Source: Euphorbia lathyris (lineage: Eukaryota; Streptophyta; Magnoliopsida; Malpighiales; Euphorbiaceae). Taken from it: 64,000 bases of DNA. The stretch covers positions 40,205,501 to 40,269,500 of the forward strand of contig NC_088915.1 of assembly GCF_963576675.1 (NCBI RefSeq), in the 5' to 3' direction. The position numbers and the translations under genes are program-made. Below are positions 11,885-22,826 of the stretch, one piece after another (the first letter of the stretch is position 1; every line of letters begins with the position of its first letter). The notes under the pieces are model-generated. The model was not told the origin of the DNA, made no database searches, and saw only the letters and a list, made by a program, of their open reading frames with translations.

Positions 11885-13675
11885 TGTAGGAAAATAGACA
11901 AGCCTAGGCGCAGCGGAATAATAAAATTTTATCTATTTTATCTATTTCCATTTTCCAAGATTTGTTAACTGTTATTTCATATAAAGAGAGATAGAATGAA
12001 ATACCATTTCTAAAGAACTATCTACAGTTGCAAACGAAGTGCCCACAACTCTTAATCCGTGTATCACGAACAATAAAAGAAACAACACAGAAAAGAATAA
12101 CTAATCAGTAATCAACCTTAATAATAGCAATCGCAATGATTGCCTCTAACAGAATCGATACGAGATCAAAGAGAGAGTAAGAAAGATTGTAATTAGCCGA
12201 GACGGTTGCGGAACGATTCCTCTAGCCCCTTCAATTTAGTGTTGGCCAAAATTTGTAGTTAGAGAGTCTATTTATAGACTTCTCAAAACCCTAACCCTAG
12301 CTGTATTAGTTAATTAATTAATTAGAATCTTATTCGGAATAGGATTACTAATTAGATAATTAAATAAATACTTATCATTATCTAAATGATAACTAATTAT
12401 ATTTAGATAATATTACTAATAAAATTAGTTATTTAATTACTGTTAGGGATAATTAATTAGAGTTATAATCACATTAAAACTTCTAATTAATATTATAAGA
12501 TAATCCTTTAATTTAATTCATAACTATAATCTAATTATAATTATTAATCAAATTAATTATCCCTAATTAATACACTAAATTTCGGCCCATGCAGTGTGTC
12601 CCGCTAATTACATTTTCGTCCTTTGGTTCCAAGTCCCATATACGACCCATTAGGTTCTTTATTGCCACTAGCCATATATATCCTTTGAAATGAATTCATC
12701 CTGATTAATTCCAACATGTATATAACATAATACCGTTGCGAGCTGTTACTAGCAGAACCTATGATATTCCCCTAGAGCAATTAAGAAGTCAGGTTGATAA
12801 CTGACGTTAACCTTTCAGCATTAGGTGCAGTATAATACGATCCTTCATCAACTATATCCTGTTGGTCAATTCCTTATAACCATGGAACATGTCAAGGTTA
12901 CATATAGCGAAGAGTCCGTTTTACTTGTACAGGTTGAATTCACTCTGAAAGATAAGTTAAGTGAAAATTTCTATTTCTACTCTACTCTATCCCCTTGCAA
13001 GGATTTCAGTTAATTCACCACAAGCGGCCATTTGGATATATCTCCCATTTATCGGGAGTGATGAATGCTCAATCTGACATTAACTATTCTGCAATTACTT
13101 TGTGTGATACCCAACCATGCTCTCACACACCCTAGGCTCTCACCTGTTGGATCGTGCTCGCACAGAATCAAAGTACCAGACTCTATAATCCAGAATCACT
13201 AATTAACGAATGTTTGAGTCGGAGGATTAGTTATACCTACTAATACAAATGAGATGAACAGTTGACACTTTTAGATAAATTAATCCATGTTGTTATCTCA
13301 ATTCGGGTCCCAATCCTAATGAACTCCTTCACCGGATCCATGTAACTGTCTAGATATCTAAGTATCTAAAGCTTGTGAGATCAGCTTTCTGTCTCGATAG
13401 AAAACACTGTTACATGCAAGTCTCAACAGTAATATGCCAACCCCTATAACATATTACTTGACTTGGGTTGATTTTAAGTCTATTGGTCTATTATAAAGTA
13501 TAGTCTCACTTCATGCTTGTATGAACACTTTATAACTACTTAAATAAACTTAGGATTACTTTCTTTATGAAAGATTTGTGCCTTTATATATAGTTACATT
13601 TTAATGCTATATATCTGATTAAACAAATGATTAAATAAACAATTTATTCATTAATATTTATATCCTAAAACAATT
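11885..13675 (-). repeat. Copia A 5' LTR
   Basis: 1,791 bp starting TGTAGGAAAAT on the plus strand. From 12901 it aligns with 1-803. The alignment stops at CAATT (13675), whereas the left copy goes on 28 bp to CCAACA, so the outermost part of this LTR is missing. The full length of the LTR is inferred to be about 1.82 kb. Confidence 0.9.
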
Positions 13676-15117
13676 TTTGGACGTATGACCAAGCTTTGGC
13701 CATTATGAAGTCTGGCGAACCCCTGGCGACGATACAGGACGGAGAGATCCGCTACAATAATTTCTACGCTTTTGAAGGTATCTTCTGCCTTTTTTGATTC
13801 GCCTTATTAACCTGTTTTTGTCCTTCACCCCTTCTTGGAGGGGGAGAATTAATGCCAAGGATGTTATTGCAGAGAGTCGAAAACTTCAAGCAGCTCTGGT
13901 CGCCCAAGAGAAGGCGAACGCTGCGCTTAACAAGAAGGACGGGAAGCGTCTTGTGACCTCTGGTGCCCAAACCCCTCCTTCTTCGAAAAAGGCCAGGGCG
14001 GACGGTCCTCCTCAGGAGCAAGTTTCACAAGCCGACGAATCGGATCAACAAATGATTCCGGCGAAGACTTCTAAGGTCTCCTTATTCTCCTCTTCCTTTT
14101 CTCAGGTATGCCTTTATTTTTGATGTGTTTTTGTAAAGAATATTAGGATTTACCTTTATCTTAGCTTTGCTTTTCGTTCGAATTTTCAGTCTTCAAAGCC
14201 CGACCTTGGGGGTTACTGGTTATCCAAGCATGGTCCTGGGTTAGTCTTGGCTTCGGAGCATATAATGCATGACATTGAGGAAGCTATCGGCAAACTTCCT
14301 TTTGTTTTGGAGACGAGGGCCAAGTACAAGACCCTAACCCACCTTAAGATGATCAAGCGGCGATCTTTAGCAGTATGTGATATTTTTGCTCCTGGTATCT
14401 TTTATACTTTCCTTTCGTAACTCCCTCCCTTTTTTTTACTATCTGTTTTAGACCATTGATCACTGTAATGTTGTGGAGGCGGACATCGCTATGAACGCGG
14501 TGAAGGAAGCCCGTCTCAAGGAGCTGGAAGATGAAGTCTCCCTTGCCAAGTCCAATGCTCAAGCGGCAAGTGCTTTAGCAAATGGCTTAAAGGAGAAGCT
14601 TACTGATCTGGAGAAGAAGCTAGAGGAGAAGACCTTAGAAGCTGCCAATTTGTCTAAGGAGTTGAAGGCGGAGCAAGAGAGGCGAGAGAAGGATTGGGAT
14701 CGGTTAGAGGGAGCTTGCGGACTCCGTGCCTACTATTATGGCGAACGTATCCTGGCGACTCTTCTGAAAGATTTCCCAGACGCTGGCATCGACGATCCCC
14801 AAGTGGAAGTGCCTTCCGAGAATGAAGCAGTTTATTATGCTTCTTTAGAGGATGCCAGGGCGGTCATTTTTAAAGAAGTTGTTGCCCCTCCCACCATACC
14901 AAAGAAGAGTGGAGAGATCATCGACCTGGAAGACGTTGTTCAGGACACGGAGGATGCCTTGGAGGATGGTGATGCTGCACCTGGTGAGGATCTCCCTAAG
15001 GCGGGTGAATCAGTGGAAGGTCCACATACCCTTGCTCCTGAACTTACGCCGAAGCCCATTGAAGCTAACTTGGGCGCCTCTTCTCCTGATGAAAATGTTG
15101 ATGACCTTACTGTTTAA
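13676..15117 (+). pseudogene. Antisense spliced gene of the Tat element (coiled-coil protein), 5' truncated
   Basis: Coding blocks separated by intron-like sequence run opposite to pol. Block 1 (13676-13777) reads straight from the junction, so the true start is missing. Block 2 (about 13842-14105) is Ala/Lys/Gln-rich and ends at a CAG-GTATG donor. Block 3 (14190-14372) follows a TTTTCAG acceptor and ends at GCA-GTATGT. Block 4 (14452-15117) follows CTGTTTTAG and encodes about 220 residues: a Lys/Glu heptad-rich coiled coil (LKELEDEVSLAK onward), a globular part, then an acidic tail. The first acceptor is not resolved in phase. The style resembles the putative gypsy-type transposon proteins (PF04195-like) found in such elements, but I cannot confirm the domain because its N-terminus is gone. 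Function is unknown. Confidence 0.65.
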
Positions 15118-15939
15118 GGTCTTCTTTTTTAATGTAAAAATGCTACAATATTATTTTTCACATTTCTCACTATTTATTTTGCTCCTCTCTAAGGAGTTTT
15201 TTGCCTTTGGATGCATGCTTTTTACTTTAAGCATTCACTTAGTTATATGCTTTTCGGGAGAGACATAAGTGTCTAGGCTTATTCTCTGAACTGCTTCTCT
15301 AAGTATTTCAAACTTGTTTCACCATATCAATCTTTCAAGTACTTAAACTTTTCCACCATATTCCTGGGTAGGTGGCCAGCCGTCCCCCGGTAAGCTTGCG
15401 ATAAGCTTTTAAGGATTTCCTTTGCGCAGGATGAATCTGCCCATTAATAGGATATCTAAACGACCACTTTAACAAAGTGTCTATCCGTTGCGGGACATTT
15501 ATAATTTTGGATCCGCCCTATGAAGGGACTTTTAAAAGATTCTTTCACGGGGAAGAGAATCTGCCCTGATATGGAGGGACTTTGTAAAAATCTCCTCACT
15601 GGAGAAACAATGGAGAATACAAATGGAGAATCTGCCCCGTTGCGAAGGGAGAATTTGCCTAAAAAGTCTCTTCACAAGAGATCAATGGTGATCATAAGTG
15701 GAGAATCTATGCCTTCCCTCTTAGTTAGAAGACATTTATGTATTATGTGCTAAAAAGAAACGTACGAGCAAAAAAATCAATTTCAATAACAATTCATTTA
15801 TTGAGCAAGAAATTGCTTGCCTTTATTACAATGATGAATAGCCTCTCTTATGAGCCTCATTAAAACCTTATAACAAGAAAAAACCCATTGGGAAAAAATC
15901 TTATTCTAAGGAAAAAGAGTACTCAATGCCCTTTTCCTT
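15118..15939. other. Spacer between antisense gene and integrase end
   Basis: Non-coding. It probably holds the 3' UTR of the antisense gene. The stretch 15420-15720 has loosely repeated GAATCTGCCC/GGAGAATCTGCC words separated by 40-80 bp, degenerate but clear. No ORF of known family. Confidence 0.55.
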
Positions 15940-17193
15940 CTACTTCTGAAAGTATTTGCAGAGATTCTGGATGTTCCAAGTTCTTGGTATCTCTGTTCCA
16001 TCCATCTCCTCAAGCTTGAAGGTGGCGGCTCCAATTTTAACCGCTACACGGTACGGTCCCGTCTAGGTTACGCCTAGCTTGCCTTTTCCATCTACCGACT
16101 GGATTTTATCCGCCTTCTTCAGGACTAAATCCCCTTTATTTAGCTCCATTAGGCGAGCGTTTTTGTTGTGGTAGGAGGCGATTCGCTGTTTATAGGCGGC
16201 AATTCTAGTAGAAGCTTTATCCCTCTTCATTTTAAGATCATCCAGGCTTTGTCTGAGCCTTTCTTCATTCTGTTGCTCACAATAAAAGGAGACTCGCCCA
16301 CTAGGATTCTTGATTTCAATGGGGAGAACTGCCTCGATTCCATAAGTAAGGGAGAACGGAGTTTCTCCAGTCGCCACCCTGGGGGTTGTACGGTACGCCC
16401 ATAAGACTAACATTAACTCATCCGCCCAACATTTCTTCTTTTCTCTTAATCTTTTCTTAATCCCCTTGACAAGCGTACGATTTGTAACCTCGGTCATCCC
16501 GTTTGATTGCGGATAATAAACGGAGGTGAAGTTGTTGGTGATTCCCCAATCTGAGCAGTATTTCTTGAATTCTTCACAATTGAACTACGTCCCATTATCT
16601 GTGACAATTGTATGAGGTACGCCAAATCTTCCAATAATGTTGTCATGGAGGAAATCTATCATTCGCCTGGCAGTGATAATTGAAACGGGTTCGGCCTCCA
16701 CCCATTTGGTGAAATGATCTACCGCTACTATCACGAACTTGTATTGTCTTTTGGTAGGCGGGAAGGGTCCTACTATATCAATGCCCCAAGTGGCGAATGG
16801 CCAACCTTCTACAATTGGTCTTTGAAGCGCCTTGTGTACATGTGTCTCATTTGCGTGAATTTGACAATTGTGGCATTCTTCCACCATTTTCTTAGCATCT
16901 TTCTCCGTTGTGGGCCAATAATATCCTGCTAACCTTGTTTTTCTAAAGATCGTCTCATGCGCCTCATGTGCTCCACATATTCCTTCGTGCAATTCCCAGA
17001 GAACATCTTGTCCCTCTTCTGTAGTTATACATTTTAACCAAGGCTGGCTAAAGGATTTTTTGTATAACTGATCCTCTATAATAGCATGATGAGCGGCCTT
17101 CTTGACCACCTTCCTGGCTTGATTTTTGTCTTCAGGCAGAATTCCTTCCTCCAGGTACTTCACTATGGAGGTTCTCCAATCATTCTGAGCCAA
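15940..17193 (-). pseudogene. Tat-element integrase with one in-frame stop
   Basis: Read on the minus strand from about 17193, this is a gypsy-type integrase, which joins retroelement cDNA to host DNA. The zinc head shows HEGICGAHEAH and CHNC (HHCC). The core has Asp in WGIDIVGPFP, Asp in IVTDNGT, and Glu in NGMTEVTNRT, so all three catalytic acids are present. A TAG follows DNGT at about 16584, splitting the core. A second stop lies near 16062 in the C-terminal region, after which the same frame continues to a terminal K-stop at 15940. An in-frame TAG also separates it from the upstream aRNase H. The two stops in the core and tail make it inactive unless read through. Confidence 0.88.
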
Positions 17194-17847
17194 CTAGACG
17201 ATCACCACTTCTTCTATATCAAATGCCGGTCTCGTTTTGATTGAAAACGGACATGTGAGGTCTTGCCACTGACTTTTGGTGGAGGTTGCTTTGGCTAGGT
17301 GATCCGCCTCCGTATTTGATTCTCGCGGGATATGTACTATTTCCCACTTTACGTCTTTGCCCTCCAGTATAGATAGGATTCGCTTTGCTTCCTCCATATA
17401 TTTTACCAAGGTTTCATCTTTGACATGGAAATTCTTCATTACCTGGTTCACCATCAGTTTTGAATCGCTGTATATTACTATATACTCTGGCACAACTTCC
17501 TTCAACAGTTGTAATCCGAGGATTAGGGCTTCGTACTCTACCGCGTTGTTAGTTGTGGTGAAATCTAATTTGGCTGCATAGCAGATTCGGACATATTCTG
17601 GCCCTTTTATTACTACTCCCGCTCCTGCTCCTTCTTCTGAAGAGGCTCCATCTGTATGCATTGTCCATTCCTCTTTTCTGACTTTTGGCGAGCTTATGAA
17701 TTCCTCGGTGAATTCGTTAACAAAATTCGCCAAAACCTGGCTTTTCAATGCTACCCTTCCCTCGTACCGAATGTCAAACTCGCCTAGCCGTATGGACCAC
17801 TCCATCAACCTGCTGGATGTTTCTGGCTGCTGCAACACCTTCCTCAT
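17194..17847 (-). pseudogene. Archaeal-type RNase H (aRNH) of the Tat pol
   Basis: 217 codons. After an N-terminal linker with the end of the Ty3-type RNase H, residues about 60-190 form a second RNase H. The four acidic catalytic positions are visible: Asp in MHTDGAS, Glu in NAVEYEAL, Asp in YSDSKLMV, and Asp in NTEADHLAKA. This duplicated domain is a published hallmark of plant Tat elements, and it cleaves RNA in RNA-DNA hybrids. The domain looks intact, but it is part of a polyprotein broken on both sides: a frameshift joins it to the upstream segment near 17865, and a TAG follows it at about 17194. Confidence 0.85.
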
Positions 17848-18172
17848 TGGTATACTCGTTCGTACTATGATGGTGTTGCTTGAAAATACGGACGCATGCG
17901 GATGGAAGTGACTACTACCGCCAACGCGATTTTGTCTAGCTTTGAATATCTTGTCTCAGCATCTTTCAACACCTTGCTCATATAATATATAGGATATTGC
18001 TGTCCTTCTTCCTCCCGGATTATGACCGTACATATCGCTTTCTCTGTAACTGAGACGTATAAATAAAGGTCCTCACCTTTAGTTGGTCTACTCATCAGCG
18101 GTGGTTTAGATAGGAACTTCTTTATTCCTTCGAAGGCTTGTTGGCAATCATCATTCCAATCGAAGGACTTTT
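17848..18172 (-). pseudogene. Tat pol: Ty3-type RNase H fragment
   Basis: The minus strand reads FDWNDDCQQAFEGIKKFL, then a segment with LYLYVSVTEKA and IYYMSKVLKDAETRYSKLDK. This is the RT thumb/connection to degenerate RNase H of Ty3 pol. The fragment begins exactly at the Sirevirus S1 insertion point (18172). A frameshift near 17865-17900 separates it from the aRNH frame. The RT palm with the YxDD motif is absent from the window. Confidence 0.82.
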
Positions 18173-18817
18173 TGTTGAAACACCTTTCCACGTGATTTTG
18201 ATTTGACAAAATTATTTAAGTTAATCCATGATTAAGACAATTAAATTTAAGTGCTTTGATTTAATTGTACTAATGTGTTTGTTCAATGTTGAGTATAATT
18301 ATAAATGAGAACAGAAATAAAAAGTAAGACAGGACGAAGTCAGCATGTGCTACAGAAGCTGAGTAGAACACGACTCAGCATAATAGAAGAAAAGTCTTTT
18401 TCAGAACAAATGCTTGAAGACGAAGCTGACTGAAGAAGCTGAGTAGAACGTGACTCAGTCTCGCCAAAGATAAAGATCGAAGGCAACGTCTATTAAGTCA
18501 AGCTGAGTGTTCATCAGGACAGCGCCAATGATCCGTTAACTAAAAGACAAGATCCGATAGAGATCTGCGCCAATTCAAAAGCTTTGGAATTACGCAAGGA
18601 GACAGTTTCGAGATGCATGGGTCAACTGGCATTTGGCTAAAAGACAAAACTGGCGCTAGAAGACGAACCTGGCGGAAGAAGACAAGCCTGACGCCTACTA
18701 AATTTAGACGACAGGATTGGCCTGCAAAACTGTATGCTGACCAGTGAATGACGCGAGAAGACCGTTTGAATTCAACGGATACATCCGAATTCAAATGATT
18801 GAAGCCTCAGAATTCAC

Positions 18818-18825
18818 TATAAAAG
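18818..18825 (+). promoter_or_regulatory. Probable TATA box of S1 LTR
   Basis: TATAAAAG lies about 650 bp into the LTR, in the same relative place as TATATAAAG at 55558-55566 of the related S2 LTR, and both are preceded by CACTA/TCACTA. Confidence 0.65.
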
Positions 18826-19026
18826 GACAAGTTCTTCACTTGGATCCTTAGCCGAAGTATAAAAGAAAAAAAGCATACATACAAGCACATACAAACAAGA
18901 AAAAGCAAATACTTACACCCAAATCCTATTTCTGTGTAAAAGTCTAGATTGAATTTGTATTCATCTAAAGTGTTCTTCATCTAGAAAGAACAAATCTGTA
19001 TCAATTGTAAAGATTGAGAGAGTGGT

Positions 19027-19053
19027 GCTGAGTACTCGGTTTTAGTACTCAGC
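19027..19053. repeat. Conserved hairpin in the S1 LTR
   Basis: Arms GCTGAGTAC and GTACTCAGC enclose a 9-base loop TCGGTTTTA. The same stem with one loop change is at 55784-55810 in S2. LTR palindromes are described for Sireviruses. Confidence 0.88.
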
Positions 19054-19570
19054 GGTAAAGAAAATCTGAGTGTTTGGTTATAGCGCTCAGTAGGAGTTGA
19101 GTAGACGAATAGAGGAAGGTACTCTTGCATACTCAATTGCTTGTAAACGGTTTGTGCTCTACCTTTAAAGAGCTCGGTATTGGATTGAAAAAGCCCGGAA
19201 GGATTCTAGGGACTGGACATAGGCGGTGAGGCCGAACCAGGATAAGTCTGCTGAGTAATTTCTAACTCCTTCTCTCAATATATATATATGTATGTGTTGC
19301 TTGCTTAAATTACTCAGGATATAAATCGTATAAGCTGACACTGAGTAATCAGAGTGCTGAGTTGGAAGCTGACCTTAAGTGTTAATTCCTAACTCACAAG
19401 TAAAACGGTTCTAGTCATCCTCTGACTAAAGCTGTCTTACATCTTGCTCGGCCTTGCTGACCAAAACTGAGTAAAGTAATTTAAAGAATTAAATTAAGTC
19501 AGCATAATTAAGCGAAAAAGTTACATTAGTTCCTAACCCCCCTTGGAACTAATTACACGGGACCAACAAG

Positions 19571-19582
19571 TGGTATCAGAGC
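19571..19582 (+). other. S1 primer binding site (tRNA-iMet)
   Basis: TGGTATCAGAGC two bases after the LTR CA end. Confidence 0.94.
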
Positions 19583-19632
19583 ATAGTAGCTCACTACTCA
19601 AAGATAAAACTATCTTGAGCTGATCCCTGTGA

Positions 19633-21375
19633 ATGGCTGAGAACAGCACTCGTTTCCTTCCTGGAAATCAAACAACACAGATACTTCCTGAGGGATTATC
19701 TATTAGTCGGCCTCCCTTGTTCTTCGGATCCAATTATACATTTTGGAAGAGCACGATGAAAAATTTCATTCAAACCACAAACATGAGTGCATGGCTTGCA
19801 ATAGTCCAAGGCCCGTTTGTGCCTTACAAAATGGTAAACAACGAGAAAGTTGTTAAGAGTGAAACTGAGTGGTCAAAAGATGACCTTAGAAAATTACAAA
19901 ATAACACTTCGACTATCAATATGCTTCACTGTGCGTTAGATGCTACAGAGTACAACAAAATTTCAGGTTGCGAGTCAGCACAGGAAATATGGAAGAAGCT
20001 GGAAGTGACCTATGAAGGAACCAGCAAGGTCAATGAATCAAAGGTGAACCAACACATGAGACTATACGAGCTGTTCGAGATGAATGACAATGAAGACATC
20101 TCTGAAATGAATGCTAGATTCACCAACATCATAAATGAGCTGAAAAAACTCGGCAAGAACTTCACAGAAGAAGAGAAGGTGAAGAAAATCTTGAGAAGTC
20201 TACCCAAGAGCTGGCAAGCTAAGAAGACAGCTGTGGAAGAAGCTCAGGACCTGACCACATATAAATATGATGAGCTCATAGGATCTCTACTGACCCATGA
20301 AATTTCAATGAAGAACTTTGAAGCTAAAGAGAAGTCAGAGGACAAGAAGCAAAAATCTCTTGTCATGAAAGCTGACTCAACAGAAGCTGACTCATCGGAT
20401 GATGAGGAGATGGCCATGTTCACAAGAAAGATGAAGAAGCTGTTCAGAAAGAACGATAATAACAGCAAAAGGTCATTCAGAAGAAGCGATAAGTACAAAG
20501 CTGAGCCCAGCGACAGCAGATACAAAAAGGACAGCTCCAAGCCTGTCACATGTTTTGAATGCCATCAAACTGGGCATATTAAATCAAGCTGTCCCACTCT
20601 GAAGAAAGAAAAGAAAGGCAGTAGAAAAGCAATGGTGGCAACATGGAGTGATAGCGATGAGTCAACCTCATCAGAAGCTGATGCCACAGAGTCAGCAAAC
20701 ATATGTTTCATGGCTGATGAATCTGCTGACCAATGCCGATCTGAGCAAGTTGACCTCTCAGATGAATCTGACCAAGAGGAGCACTCCAATGAGGTAACAT
20801 CTCTTCTCTTGCTTAGAAATGAAATGGTTAATGCCCTGAGTGATCTCTATACACTGACCAAAAAGTGTAATAAGAAAATTAGAGCACTCAACAGGCGATG
20901 TGATGAGATCGAGGAAGTCAAACTGAGTGACATCCGACATCTCCTTCAGGACAACACTAGGCAAGATGAAAATTTAAAAATAATGCATAGATTTGTCTCT
21001 AAAGTCCAATCAGACTCCAAGAAGCTGAGAAAGGACATCACAACCATACAAAACCAGCTGAGTACATCGGCTAAGAAAAGGTTCTATCCCAATGCTGAGT
21101 ATCAAGGTACTGGTCAGCATCGACAGTATACTCAGCAGAATAGTCAGTGTGACTGTTGTGGAAAGAGAGGACACACTATAAAGGTGTGTTGGTATGCTCA
21201 GCACCATCGTGCTGACCAAAAGAGGAAATACCCTCAAAGGGTAATCTTTTGTGACTATTGTGGTAAAGATGGCCACACCATAAATGTATGCCGTCACAAA
21301 ATAAAACATGATGCGTCACCTGTTTATGCTAACCAACGAGGACCCAAAAAGAATTGGCTACCTAAATATGAATAG
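19633..21375 (+). CDS. S1 gag polyprotein (580 aa)
   Basis: This ORF is open from ATG 19633, 50 bp after the PBS, to a TAG. Residues about 30-230 are a UBN2-type copia gag domain (FGSNYTFWKSTMKNFI, then EIWKKLEVTYEGTSKVNESK and LRSLPKSW). A CCHC zinc knuckle follows near residue 305 (CFECHQTGHIKSSC). After an acidic Ser/Asp-rich linker and a charged helical region come two more knuckles near residues 513 and 541 (CDCCGKRGHTIKVC, CDYCGKDGHTINVC). Gag would form the virus-like particle and bind the element RNA. The length and multiple knuckles fit Sirevirus gag. It is the only long uninterrupted ORF of this element. A stop separates it from pol, which would need readthrough or a fused start. 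Confidence 0.9.
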   Translation: MAENSTRFLPGNQTTQILPEGLSISRPPLFFGSNYTFWKSTMKNFIQTTNMSAWLAIVQGPFVPYKMVNNEKVVKSETEWSKDDLRKLQNNTSTINMLHCALDATEYNKISGCESAQEIWKKLEVTYEGTSKVNESKVNQHMRLYELFEMNDNEDISEMNARFTNIINELKKLGKNFTEEEKVKKILRSLPKSWQAKKTAVEEAQDLTTYKYDELIGSLLTHEISMKNFEAKEKSEDKKQKSLVMKADSTEADSSDDEEMAMFTRKMKKLFRKNDNNSKRSFRRSDKYKAEPSDSRYKKDSSKPVTCFECHQTGHIKSSCPTLKKEKKGSRKAMVATWSDSDESTSSEADATESANICFMADESADQCRSEQVDLSDESDQEEHSNEVTSLLLLRNEMVNALSDLYTLTKKCNKKIRALNRRCDEIEEVKLSDIRHLLQDNTRQDENLKIMHRFVSKVQSDSKKLRKDITTIQNQLSTSAKKRFYPNAEYQGTGQHRQYTQQNSQCDCCGKRGHTIKVCWYAQHHRADQKRKYPQRVIFCDYCGKDGHTINVCRHKIKHDASPVYANQRGPKKNWLPKYE

Positions 21376-21381
21376 TTTAAA

Positions 21382-21801
21382 ATGCAGGTGAACCTGAGGT
21401 GCACGGAGAAGTCAAAGCTTTGGTATATTGACAGCGCATGCTCGAGGCATATGACTGGTGATGAAACTCAATTCATCACACTTGAACGTAAACAAGGTGG
21501 AAGTGTAAGCTTCGGAGACAACAAAAAGGGTAAGATAGTAGGTTCAGGTACTATCGAAGGAAACCCTATTATTGAGTCAGTCTCCTTAGTCAGGGATCTC
21601 AAATATAACCTATTGAGCGTAGCTCAGCTGTGTGACAGCGGTAGAAAGGTTGTATTTGATGCCGCTGAGTGTCAAATACTCGAGGGAAAAACAAACGATT
21701 TGATTTTAATTGCCCCTCGTGTTGACAATGTTTACATGTTGAGTTTAGAAAAGAATTTTTCGAAAAACATATGCTTAGTGTCAAAGGAGGATAACTCCTA
21801 G
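21382..21801 (+). pseudogene. S1 protease region of pol
   Basis: The frame opens right after gag and shows WYIDSACSRHMTGD, the copia protease active-site region. The usual D-S/T-G triad reads D-S-A here. Downstream GSVSFGDNKKGKIVGSG and LKYNLLSVAQLCDSG are typical of copia protease-to-integrase segments. The frame ends at TAG (21799-21801), just before the LWHRRLGH motif that starts integrase. In an intact element this protease would cut the gag-pol product. Whether the Ala variant is active cannot be judged; the stop already cuts off the rest of pol. Confidence 0.85.
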
Positions 21802-22826
21802 CTATGGCATAGGAGACTTGGTCATGTAAGTATGGACCTCCTTGCCAAATTAGCAAGAAAGCAATTAGTTGAGGGTTTGCCCAAACTTAGATTTGAGAAA
21901 TATCAATTATGTAATGCTTTTCAGCAAGGTAAACAAACCAAAAAGTCTTTTCAAAGTAAAAATATTGTCTCAACCAAGCGTCCATTGGAATTACTACACT
22001 TGGATCTTTTCGAACCTGTCCAACCACTCAGCTTGGGCGGTAAGAGAATTTCCCTGGTCATTGTAGATGATTTTTCTCGGTACACTTGGGTCATCTTGCT
22101 GAGTAGCAAGGATGAAGCTTTTGAGACGTTCTCAACACTGATCAGAAAACTTGAAAATGACAAAGATTTAAAATTAGCTCACATCCGTAGTGATAATGGC
22201 GAAGAATTCAAAAACCAACAGTTTGATGAATTCTGTGAAGTCAGCGGCATTGACCACAAAATGGGGTAGTTGAGAGGAAGAACAAAACATTAGTTGAAAT
22301 AGCTAGGACAATGCTGAGTGAGAATAGGCTTCCAAAGTATTTCTAGGGTGAAGCTGTCAACACAGCATGCTATATACTCAATAGGGCTTTAGTTAGACCT
22401 ATTCTTAAGAAAACCTCCTATAAACTTTGGAAAGGATGAAAGCCCAACATTGGATACTTTCGTGCTTTTGGTTGTAAATGTTTTATACTCAATACAAAAG
22501 ACAACCTTGCCAAATTTGATTCTAAAGCTGACGAAACGATCTTTCTAGGGTACTCAACTAACAGTAAAGCATATAGGGTGTTCAATAAACGAACTCAAAT
22601 CGTAGAAGAGTCTGTCCATATCGAGTTCGATGAAACTGACCCTGCAGGAAAGTCAAGTCAATCTGCCGAAGATGACCCAGGCTCAGCTTTCGCTGACCAA
22701 AATGGAGCCGCTGAGTCATTATCACACAGGCTGACCAAAGGTAAAAACGAACATGAAATTACCTTTGCTGACCAATCTAAAACTACAGAGGTTGTTGAAA
22801 CACCTGCTCCTAACAACTCAACATGA
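21802..22826 (+). pseudogene. S1 integrase, disrupted
   Basis: The zinc head begins LWHRRLGH; the expected Cys-x2-Cys reads C-N-A-F, so the second Cys is lost. The core shows Asp in LHLDLF, DDFSRYTW, and Asp in IRSDNGEEF. Around 22262 a deletion and frameshift remove the residues before NGVVERKN. The frame then continues with TAG at 22344-22346 (S2 has Trp) and a TGA near 22438 (S2 has Arg) through FRAFGCKCF and GYSTNSKAY, a tail typical of Sirevirus integrase, to an acidic Gln/Asp-rich linker ending in TGA. Comparison with S2 shows that these stops arise by C-to-T or G-to-A changes. Confidence 0.85.

Larger units (their letters stand above)
1..13675 (-). mobile_element. Copia A: decayed Ty1/copia LTR retrotransposon, cut by window start
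   Basis: This is a reverse-strand Ty1/copia element. On the plus strand the order is 3' LTR (1-803, truncated by the window start), PPT complement, RNase H, RT, integrase, gag, long leader, PBS complement and 5' LTR (11885-13675). A separate Ty3-type element (6280-11841) is inserted in the leader. The two LTR segments differ at roughly 3% of positions by eye, more than the LTRs of the inserted element, which fits the nesting order. All coding parts are broken. The outer end of the 5' LTR lacks about 28 bp and abuts Tat-element DNA, so the right edge is a deletion junction and not a clean insertion end. Confidence 0.85.
13676..18172 (-). mobile_element. Truncated Tat-lineage Ty3/gypsy element with antisense gene
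   Basis: Minus-strand pol (RNase H, archaeal-type RNase H, integrase) is followed downstream by a plus-strand spliced gene. Plant Tat/Ogre/Retand elements are known for both an extra aRNase H and additional or antisense ORFs between integrase and the 3' LTR, so the layout matches that lineage. Neither LTR is present. The left side ends at copia A's broken LTR and the right side at Sirevirus S1, which cut into the RT-RNase H region. Gag, protease and most of RT are lost. Confidence 0.82.
18173..19568 (+). repeat. S1 5' LTR
   Basis: It starts TGTTGAAACACC and ends GGGACCAACA, 1,396 bp. The first 404 bp recur at 28654-29057. It carries the words TGAGT/ACTCA 17 times by my count, a TATA box, and a 27-bp hairpin. 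Confidence 0.93.

Noticed and set aside
20010..21309. Minus-strand ORFs across S1 gag
   Set aside because: Shadow frames of the plus-strand gag, which has clear gag and zinc-knuckle motifs.
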